From DAOMNN01 sp035443825 (GTDB lineage: Bacteria > Pseudomonadota > Gammaproteobacteria > Burkholderiales > Rhodocyclaceae), in assembly GCA_035443825.1 (NCBI GenBank), contig DAOMNN010000009.1, positions 5,167 to 69,166 on the forward strand: DNA of 64,000 nt. Direction: 5' to 3'. The notes under the pieces were generated by a model. It searched no databases, was not told where the DNA came from, and worked only from the letters and a program-made list of their open reading frames with translations. Of this stretch, positions 54,026 through 60,486 are shown one piece after another. Each line of letters begins with the position of its first letter. Position 1 is the first letter of the stretch. The position numbers and the translations under genes were made by a program.

Positions 54026-54294
54026 GGCGCAACGCTCCGGGAAGGGGCTGTTTCGCGCTCGAGTCGCCTGAGCCAGGCAAGGGCATGGTCCCGGTCGTCG
54101 CCGCACATCTCGATGGAGGGCCTGAGTCCGGAGCAGCACGGCGGACGCTCCGGCAGGCCGAACAGCCGACAGCGCTGGTCTTGCGTCAGCTGGGGGCAGG
54201 GAAGGTCTGCGCGCTTGCCTCCGGGCAGACCCGGGATCGGGCTGGAGATCGACGGCGCGATGCAGCAGGCGGCGCATCCGGAGCGACACTGCAT
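54022..54294 (-). CDS. YkgJ-type cysteine-cluster protein
   Basis: A 90-aa protein of the CxxxCxxCC family: MQCRSGCAACCIAPSISSPI carries the N-terminal cluster, with later cysteines in DLPCPQL, DQRCRLF, PPCCSGL and EMCGDD. Such clusters probably bind Zn or Fe-S. The start at 54294 shares a base with the stop of the DUF2478 gene (TGATG), which marks a coupled operon. Confidence 0.9.
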   Translation of the reverse strand: MQCRSGCAACCIAPSISSPIPGLPGGKRADLPCPQLTQDQRCRLFGLPERPPCCSGLRPSIEMCGDDRDHALAWLRRLERETAPSRSVAP

Positions 54295-54818
54295 CAGTGC
54301 TCGCCTGCCGGTCCCGCGGTTGCAGACCACCATTCCAGGATGCTGGGCAGGTCGGGTGTGAGGAGTGCGGACGCGCCTCCGGTGAACACCTGCCAGTCGT
54401 CCAGGAAGCGCTCCGCAACTGCGGTCAGGAGCGGAATGCCGGCCATCACGGTGAGGCCGATCTCGTCACGCAAGCCTGACCCGGCCGCCTCCTGGGCGCC
54501 GAACTTGTTGATGAAGACGATCTGTGTGTCCGCGTCGACGGCGCGTCGGACCGCGATCGCCGCGTGTGCGAGCGAGTCGGTGTCGAGGCGGCACGCCTCC
54601 GAGCCGCTGCCGAGTTCCTGCGACAGGCTGAAGCATTCGCCGCTGCCGAGATCCTCCATCTCCATGCCGCACGCAGCCCCGGTTGCACGCTGGAGGACCC
54701 CGCCGACCCTCACGCCCTGGGCGGCAAGGACGCGCGCTGCGTGGAGCATCAGTTCCTCGATGCGGTCCGTGGGCGAATAGAGGATGGCTGCAATCGGAGC
54801 GACGTTATCTTCGGACAT
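54294..54818 (-). CDS. DUF2478 NTPase-like protein
   Basis: A 174-aa protein resembling DUF2478 proteins, which sit near molybdenum-transport or radical-enzyme genes in other bacteria. It begins APIAAILYSPTDRIEELMLH, has GVRVGGVLQRATG and IVFINKFGAQEAAGSGLRDE, and no clear Walker A (only a loose YSPTDR where one would sit). Function unknown; no molybdenum gene is adjacent. First gene of the DUF2478-YkgJ-YqiA-methyltransferase operon. Confidence 0.75.
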   Translation of the reverse strand: MSEDNVAPIAAILYSPTDRIEELMLHAARVLAAQGVRVGGVLQRATGAACGMEMEDLGSGECFSLSQELGSGSEACRLDTDSLAHAAIAVRRAVDADTQIVFINKFGAQEAAGSGLRDEIGLTVMAGIPLLTAVAERFLDDWQVFTGGASALLTPDLPSILEWWSATAGPAGEH

Positions 54819-54939
54819 GTTCCGGATCCGGGCGGACAGGGTGCGATTGTCTCACTGCTTGTCATCGGGGCACAGCCCCCGCAAGGAATGCACGTAGACG
54901 CCGTAATGCGGGGTCCGTGGGCTTGGCTCTGCGCGCAGT

Positions 54940-55626
54940 CTACCCGGCTGTGCCGCCCTGTGCGACACACATTCGGCAACGTGCCGGCAGGGTGTCGACG
55001 TAGTCCTTGAACATTTCCCTGCCGTTCTGGCGGAACATGCGGATCCTGCCGGTATGTACCAGCATCAGGATGCCTACGCAGTGGGCGAACAGAGCGGTGG
55101 TTTCGCGCAAGGCTTGCGCATCGGATGCGCCCAGTTCGCGCATTGCCCCACGGATGCCGTCCAGGCACGCGCCCAGGCGACGGTTGAGGGTCGAATCCAG
55201 TTCCGGTGTGAGTCCGATCGGATTCAGTCCCTGAAAGAGATAGAACCCCAGGTCGAGATCGCGCGGCCGCTCCATGTAGAAATCGAAAAACGCGAGTGCG
55301 CGCGCCTGCACGGCCGCCGCCGGGTCCCGCGCACCGAGCGCTGCAGCCTCGACCGCCTCGCGTAGACGTTCGAGGGATGCGGTCAGCAGGTCCGCGTAGA
55401 TGTCTTCCTTGCTCGTGTAGTACTTGTACAGGGCGCTGGCGGCATACCCGGCCTCGCGCGCGATCGCGCGCATGTTTGCGCCGGTGAGGCCGTCTCGGAC
55501 GAACACCCGTTGGGCCGCATCGAGAATCATCTGGCGCTTCAGGTCGATGACCACGCGACGCCGCTCCGCGCGTGAGCAGGCGGTGCTTTCGGTGGCGGTG
55601 GCGAGGCGGGCTGCGGGGGATGGCAT
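54940..55626 (-). CDS. TetR-family regulator, divergent from the AbfD-like gene
   Basis: A 228-aa repressor-type protein. After a basic leader, the helix-turn-helix region reads ILDAAQRVFVRDGLTGANMR then AIAREAGYAASALYKYYTSK; the rest is an all-helical ligand domain (AFFDFYMERPRDLDLGFYLF). It is transcribed away from the AbfD-like gene, and the 106-base region between them contains a perfect dyad over a probable promoter, so it very likely controls that gene. The ligand is unknown. Confidence 0.9.
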   Translation of the reverse strand: MPSPAARLATATESTACSRAERRRVVIDLKRQMILDAAQRVFVRDGLTGANMRAIAREAGYAASALYKYYTSKEDIYADLLTASLERLREAVEAAALGARDPAAAVQARALAFFDFYMERPRDLDLGFYLFQGLNPIGLTPELDSTLNRRLGACLDGIRGAMRELGASDAQALRETTALFAHCVGILMLVHTGRIRMFRQNGREMFKDYVDTLPARCRMCVAQGGTAG

Positions 55627-55666
55627 GGCGCGAGTCTAGCATGCTGAGTGGCCCCCGCAAGAACCA

Positions 55667-55695
55667 TTGACGCCAAAGTGAACAACGTTCACTAT
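55667..55695 (+). promoter_or_regulatory. Promoter of the AbfD-like gene with embedded TetR-type operator
   Basis: TTGACG (55667-55672) and CACTAT (55690-55695) are spaced by 17 bases. Between and overlapping the -10 lies AGTGAACAACGTTCACT (55677-55693), a perfect 7-bp dyad with a 3-base spacer, of the kind TetR regulators bind. A second GAACGTTC palindrome at 55714-55721 is close to the start codon. Binding here would block RNA polymerase. Confidence 0.6.
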
Positions 55696-55732
55696 TCTGG
55701 ATCCATTGTAGTCGAACGTTCAGGAGCGCCCC

Positions 55733-57304
55733 ATGTTCATGTCTTCCGAGGAGTACCGCGAGTCCCTGCGCCGTTACCGCCCCGTCGTATACGTTGATGG
55801 GCGTCGCGTCGAATCGGTCGCCGACGACCCGGCACTCGCGCCCGGAGTGCGGGCACTCGGCTATACGTACGATGCGGCGCGCCGTGAGGAACTTGCGCCA
55901 CTCATGACGGCTGTGCAGCAGCACTCCGGCAAGCGCGTCAATCGGATGCTGCACATCAATGACAGTGCGGGCGACCTGCTCAACAAACTCGAAGCGGTGC
56001 GCGTGCTGTGCCAGGAGACCGGCTGTGCCCAGCGCTACCTGGTACACGACGCAATGAATGCGATCGGGCAATCGACAGCGCGTATCGACGCCGATACCGG
56101 CTCGCGTTACTCGGAGCGTTTCCGCGAGTATCTCGACCATGTTCAGGAGGGCGACCTGTCGTTGGGGATCGCGATGACCGATGCGAAGGGCGACCGGCGC
56201 CTGCGCCCGCATCGCCAGAACAACCCCGACACGTACGTTCACGTCGTCTCGCGCGACATGCGCGGCATCGTGATTTCGGGCACCAAGGCGATCGTCACCG
56301 GTGCGCCCTACATGCACGAGTTCCTCGTCATGCCCTGCCGCAACATGACTGCCGAGGATGCCGACTTCGCGGTGTGCTGTGCGGTGCCCTGCGACGCCGA
56401 AGGGGTCACCATCGTCGCGCGCCCCGCGGGCCGCCCCGGCGAGAAGGCCGCGCTGTTCAGTGCCAAGTACGGACAATCGACCGCCGTGGTTATGTTCGAC
56501 AAGGTGTTCGTGCCGTGGGAACGTGTCTTTCTCGATGGGGAGTGGGCGCACTCCGGCCAGCTCACCTACGATTATGCGACTCACCACCGCCACAGCTGCA
56601 TTGCCGCCCGGGCGGGCTTCGGTGACCTGTTGATCGGCGCCGGCGCGCTGATGTGCGAGGCGAATGGCTTCGATCCCGGCAAGGAGGGCCACCTGCGCGA
56701 CCAGATGGTGGAACTGATCACGATCACCGAGGGCTTCTACGCTTGCGGGGTGGCCGCCTCGGTCTATGCGCGCGCGGATCCGGACTCCGGGACCTTCATG
56801 CCCGATCCGGTGTTCTCCAACATCGGCAAGCTGCTGCTGGCGAACCAGATCTACGACATGCATCGCATCGCGCACTACGTGTCGGGCGGGTTGATCGTCG
56901 CACTGCCGGGCCCGGACGAGGACCACAATCCAGCCACGGCAGCTTCGCTGGCGGAGGTGCTGCAGGCCAATCCGGATATTCCCTACGACAAGCGCATCGA
57001 GGCGGCACGGTTCATGGAAGACCTGACGGCCTCCTACGAGGCCGGGTGGTATTCCGTGATCAGCCTGCACGGCGGCGGATCCCCGGCTGCGATGAAGCAG
57101 GAGATCTGGCGTCACTACCCGGTCGGCGACAAGGTCGCGCTGGTCGAGCGTCTTCTCGATCGCGGGCTGGCGGCCGACGCGGATCGGCCCATCGCGCGCA
57201 ATCGTCAGCCGGGACGTTGCTGTGCCCAGGGCTGCAGCGAACCGGGCCAGGCTTTGATGGCAGACATGCCGCTCGCTTCCCGTGAGGGTGTGCGTGAAGC
57301 ATGA
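55733..57304 (+). CDS. AbfD/HpaB-family flavoprotein lacking dehydratase active-site residues
   Basis: A 523-aa protein aligned along most of its length with 4-hydroxybutyryl-CoA dehydratase (AbfD) and HpaB hydroxylases: MTDAKGDRRLRPHRQNNPD, IVISGTKAIVTGAPYMHEFL and VFDKVFVPWERVFL-type segments. Compared with Clostridium AbfD, Fe-S ligands C99 and H292 are kept (C98, H285), but C103 is Tyr102 and C299 is Ala292. E257, Y296 and E455 are Thr250, Cys289 and Ile443. True dehydration is thus unlikely. About 60 extra C-terminal residues include a Cys cluster (GRCCAQGC). A TetR gene is divergent and an SLC13 permease follows by 118 bases. Reaction and substrate unknown. Confidence 0.8.
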   Translation: MFMSSEEYRESLRRYRPVVYVDGRRVESVADDPALAPGVRALGYTYDAARREELAPLMTAVQQHSGKRVNRMLHINDSAGDLLNKLEAVRVLCQETGCAQRYLVHDAMNAIGQSTARIDADTGSRYSERFREYLDHVQEGDLSLGIAMTDAKGDRRLRPHRQNNPDTYVHVVSRDMRGIVISGTKAIVTGAPYMHEFLVMPCRNMTAEDADFAVCCAVPCDAEGVTIVARPAGRPGEKAALFSAKYGQSTAVVMFDKVFVPWERVFLDGEWAHSGQLTYDYATHHRHSCIAARAGFGDLLIGAGALMCEANGFDPGKEGHLRDQMVELITITEGFYACGVAASVYARADPDSGTFMPDPVFSNIGKLLLANQIYDMHRIAHYVSGGLIVALPGPDEDHNPATAASLAEVLQANPDIPYDKRIEAARFMEDLTASYEAGWYSVISLHGGGSPAAMKQEIWRHYPVGDKVALVERLLDRGLAADADRPIARNRQPGRCCAQGCSEPGQALMADMPLASREGVREA

Positions 57305-57327
57305 GATGCACGACCCAGATATATACT

Positions 57328-57355
57328 TTGGTATCTATAGAAGTGCCTTTATATT
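57328..57355 (+). promoter_or_regulatory. Probable sigma-70 promoter of the SLC13 gene
   Basis: TTGGTA (57328-57333) and TATATT (57350-57355) with a 16-base spacer lie in a markedly AT-rich patch. A short AGATA/TATCT repeat (57317-57336) overlaps the -35. This suggests that the permease can be expressed independently of the AbfD-like gene. Confidence 0.4.
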
Positions 57356-57422
57356 CTTTGTGAGGAATACCGCTCTGATGTAACCTGCCTCCCTCGTTCA
57401 AGTCCAGTGAGCAGGGAGTGCC

Positions 57423-59225
57423 ATGCTGGTGCCGGAAAGCCTGCAGGCGTGCATCGTCGGTCTGATCCTGCTGGGCCTGTTTGCAAGCTTCGTTCGGGAG
57501 TGGCTCAAGCCCGACGTGGCCGTGATGGTCGCGGTCGCGACGCTGTTGGTGCTGGGTCTGTTGAGTCCGACCCAGGTGCTGGGCGTATTTTCCAACAGTG
57601 CACCGATCACCATAGCCTGCCTGTTCATCATCAGCGGCGCATTGAGCAAGACCGGTTGTGTCGATCGACTCGGAGAGTGGCTCGCGGCGCTGGCCGGGCG
57701 CAGCGAACGGCGCCTTCTCGTCGCGCTCCTGCTGGTCGGTGTCCTGGTATCACCCTTCATCAACAACACGCCGGTCGTGATGGTGATGATTCCGGCGGTG
57801 GTGACCCTGGCGGGGCGTTTCGACATTGCGCCGTCGCGCCTGCTGATCCCGCTGTCGTACGCGACCATTCTCGGCGGTCTCATCACCCTCGTCGGTACCT
57901 CGACCAACATCCTTGTCGATGGGGTCGCGCGAAACATGGGCCTCGCCCCGTTCCAAATGTTCGAGATCAGCGGCCCGGCGGTCCTGATCGCCCTCGCCGG
58001 ATGCGCTTTCATATACTTCACCGCACCGCGATTCATGCCGGTGCGCGAGACGCTCACCCAGCAATTCACAGGTAGCGGCGACCGGATGTTCATGACCGAG
58101 CTCTACGTTCCCGAGCAATCGCGACTGGTTGGGCGGTCCTTACGCGAGGCAAGGCTCGCCAACGGTACGGTCAAGGCCCTGAAGCTGTTTCGTGGCGACG
58201 ACGTGATGTCGTCCCTCACGCCCGGAGTGACGCTTCAGGCGGGTGACCGCCTGGTCGTGCACAGCCGCAGCAGCGCGATGATGGATCTGCGCAGTACCGA
58301 CCTGGTCGGGATCCAGCCGCAGACGCCCGCTGCCCATGATCTCGAAACCCTGCGAAGGCGCGACGTCGTGATGGTCGAGGCGATCGTCGGCCAGACGTCC
58401 CGCTTCGTGCTCAGGCCGATACGGGATCTTGACCTCGTGGCGCGCTACGGGATCCATTTGATCGCCGTGCATCGCCGGGACGCGTCGATTCAGGATATCG
58501 GCGACGACTTCCAGCTGCAGTTCGGCGACGTCCTGCTCGTGGAGGGAACCAGCGCGCAGATCAAGCGCTTTTGCGACAACGGCGATCTGTTTGCGATCAC
58601 CGAGGGCAGATCACCGGCCAATCGCCAGGCAAAGGCCCCCATTGCACTCGCGACGATCTGCGGCGTGATGGTTCTTGCCGCCTTCAACGTGATGCCGATC
58701 GAGGGGCTCGCCCTGATCGGTGCTGCCGCGGTGGTTGCGACGGGTGCCATCCGTGCCGACGAAGCCTACAAGTCGATCGAGTGGCCGATCCTGATCATGA
58801 TCTTCGGCATGCTCGCGATCAGTGTCGCGATGAGTGAATCCGGGCTCGCCCGGATTCTGGCCAGCGCCCTGGTCGGCGCGGGCGCAGACTTGTCGCCGTG
58901 GATGATGCTGGCGCTGCTCATCCTGGTCACCTCGATCGCCACCGAGTTCATAAGCAACAACGCGGTGGCGGTGCTGTTTACGCCGATTGTCATCGCCGTG
59001 GCGCAGCACCTCGGGGTCGATCCCCGTCCGTTCGTGGTGGGCGTGATGTTCGCTGCGAGTGCGAGTTTTGCCACGCCGATCGGCTATCAGACCAACACCC
59101 TCGTGTACAACGCCGGCAATTATCGTTTCACCGATTTCGCTCGGTTGGGTGTGCCGATGAACCTGCTTGTCTGGCTCGCCGCGAGTCTGCTCATTCCGCT
59201 GTTCTGGCCTCTCACTCCGGTTTGA
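57423..59225 (+). CDS. SLC13-family permease with two RCK_C (TrkA-C) domains
   Basis: A 600-aa transporter of the DASS/CitMHS-like type. The first membrane half carries SPFINNTPVVMVMIPAVVTL and LVGTSTNILVDGVARNMGL. Two cytoplasmic TrkA-C domains occupy about 210-400 (ELYVPEQSRLVGRSLREARL, LQAGDRLVVHSRS). The second membrane half has ATEFISNNAVAVLFTPIVIA and ASFATPIGYQTNTLVYN, repeating the SNT-type motif. Homologues import sulfate, dicarboxylates or related anions with sodium. Substrate unknown; the neighbour suggests an organic acid. Confidence 0.9.
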   Translation: MLVPESLQACIVGLILLGLFASFVREWLKPDVAVMVAVATLLVLGLLSPTQVLGVFSNSAPITIACLFIISGALSKTGCVDRLGEWLAALAGRSERRLLVALLLVGVLVSPFINNTPVVMVMIPAVVTLAGRFDIAPSRLLIPLSYATILGGLITLVGTSTNILVDGVARNMGLAPFQMFEISGPAVLIALAGCAFIYFTAPRFMPVRETLTQQFTGSGDRMFMTELYVPEQSRLVGRSLREARLANGTVKALKLFRGDDVMSSLTPGVTLQAGDRLVVHSRSSAMMDLRSTDLVGIQPQTPAAHDLETLRRRDVVMVEAIVGQTSRFVLRPIRDLDLVARYGIHLIAVHRRDASIQDIGDDFQLQFGDVLLVEGTSAQIKRFCDNGDLFAITEGRSPANRQAKAPIALATICGVMVLAAFNVMPIEGLALIGAAAVVATGAIRADEAYKSIEWPILIMIFGMLAISVAMSESGLARILASALVGAGADLSPWMMLALLILVTSIATEFISNNAVAVLFTPIVIAVAQHLGVDPRPFVVGVMFAASASFATPIGYQTNTLVYNAGNYRFTDFARLGVPMNLLVWLAASLLIPLFWPLTPV

Positions 59226-59366
59226 GCAGCCATTCGATGCGGTGGCCCGTCGGCTACGTGTGGGCGCCTGCGTCTGTCAGCGTTCCGGACCCGGTAGTTG
59301 ACCGGGCTTCGTCGGACTGGGATAGTTTGCGGCGAGCCTTGAACGATGCGACGGGGGAGCGACGGT

Positions 59367-60170
59367 ATGGACAATTGCCTGGTGGTGCCGGTTGATGATT
59401 CGCACCGTTCACTGGATGCGTTGAATGCGGGGCAGGCGCTCGCAGTGCAAATGGGCCTGACCCTGCAGCTGGTGTCGATCGTTCCCCACGATGCGGATGT
59501 GTCCGGCCGTGAGCAAGCCATCCGTGATGCGATCGACGACATGCGTGCCGACATCACCGTCGTCGCCGATGCCTCACCCGCTGACGGGCTTCTCGGGGCG
59601 CTGCAGTCGGGCAAGGGCAACATCTGTTGCATGGCCACGCACGCCCGTGGTGCGGTGTCGGAAATGGTGCTGGGGAGCGTTGCACGGCACATCGTTCAGG
59701 AATACCCGGGCCCGGTCGTGCTGGTCGGCCCCAGGCACGTGAAGAAGTGGTCCGGGCCGGTCAAGACCGTCCATGTCTGTGTCGACGGCTCGCCGCTGTC
59801 CGAGCAGGCATTGGCTCCCGCGGTGCAGTGCGCCAGGCTGCTGAATGCAACCCTGCAACTCATCCAGGTTCTCGATCCCGAAACCGCCAGACTCGCCGAA
59901 GGTGGCGACAGTGGCGAGTGGGTGTACCTGCGGCGGCTGTACGATCAACTACGCAAGGACAAAGGCGTCGTCGCCGAATGGGAGGTGCTGCACGGCAAGG
60001 ATGTCGCTGATGCGATCACCTCGTATGTCGACGGCCAGCCCGGTTCGCTCATCGTCATGTGCAGTCACGGCCGTTCAGGTTTCAACCGGCTCGTCATGGG
60101 CAGCGTGGCGCAGAGCGTCTTGCGCAGCAGTCGCAGCCCGGTCTGGATCATCCGTCCGCGCAAGGCCTGA
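59367..60170 (+). CDS. Tandem universal stress protein
   Basis: A 267-aa protein with two UspA domains. Domain 1 begins NCLVVPVDDSHRSLDAL and ends with ATHARGAVSEMVLGSVARHI. Domain 2 begins TVHVCVDGSPLSEQALAPAV and carries a full ATP-binding G-x2-G-x9-G-S motif in SHGRSGFNRLVMGSVAQSVL. The ATG at 59367 follows a GGGGGAGC ribosome-binding site. Tandem Usps are induced under oxygen limitation or starvation in many bacteria. A strong terminator follows. Confidence 0.9.
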   Translation: MDNCLVVPVDDSHRSLDALNAGQALAVQMGLTLQLVSIVPHDADVSGREQAIRDAIDDMRADITVVADASPADGLLGALQSGKGNICCMATHARGAVSEMVLGSVARHIVQEYPGPVVLVGPRHVKKWSGPVKTVHVCVDGSPLSEQALAPAVQCARLLNATLQLIQVLDPETARLAEGGDSGEWVYLRRLYDQLRKDKGVVAEWEVLHGKDVADAITSYVDGQPGSLIVMCSHGRSGFNRLVMGSVAQSVLRSSRSPVWIIRPRKA

Positions 60171-60188
60171 CGGGCCTTTCATCTTCAG

Positions 60189-60217
60189 GCACGAGGGCCG
60201 CAATGCGGCCCTCGTGC
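60189..60217 (+). terminator. Rho-independent-type terminator after the Usp gene
   Basis: Perfect 13-bp arms 60189-60201 and 60205-60217 (GCACGAGGGCCGC and its complement) with an AAT loop, followed by TTT. It starts 19 bases after the stop codon. Confidence 0.8.
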
Positions 60218-60377
60218 TTTATGGTCGGCACTCGCAGCATGAGCAGGTCGCCCGCCATCTTCGCGCTGCCGGGCAGGGAGATGCGCCAGGATCGGCATCG
60301 ACGACATTCCCTGCTGATCCGAGTCGGATTGCGCCCAGCTTGACCCGCAAAAAAGTCGGGCGAAGTTGCAAGCAAAA

Positions 60378-60400
60378 AAGAAGTACGGTGTTTACTTCTT
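60378..60400. promoter_or_regulatory. Upstream dyad AAGAAGTA-N7-TACTTCTT over the norZ -35
   Basis: Perfect 8-bp arms with a 7-base spacer, 23 bases in total, the same length as the NsrR-type site 3 bases downstream. The first eight bases differ from the NsrR consensus AAGATGYA only at position 5. It covers the probable -35 TTTACT (60391-60396). It could be a second NsrR site or a site for a related Rrf2/other regulator. Confidence 0.5.
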
Positions 60401-60426
60401 AAAAAGATGATCATAGAATACATCTT
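60391..60426 (+). promoter_or_regulatory. norZ promoter with NsrR-type operator over the -10
   Basis: TTTACT (60391-60396) and TAGAAT (60414-60419) have an exact 17-base spacer. The -10 lies inside AAGATG-N11-CATCTT (60404-60426), which matches the 11-1-11 dyad of the NO-sensing repressor NsrR. A transcript would start near 60426 and leave a leader of about 60 bases. The rest of the 316-base gap upstream of norZ holds only the Usp terminator, the second dyad and no gene. Confidence 0.7.
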
Positions 60427-60486
60427 CAAAATTTGCGACTCAGCGGGTGCCGACTCAGCGGCCAAGCTCAACCTTGAACCGAGGCA

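Noticed and set aside
54749..57115. 788-codon open frame on the minus strand
   Set aside because: It runs across the AbfD-like gene, the intergenic operator and the TetR gene in a different frame; no family resemblance.
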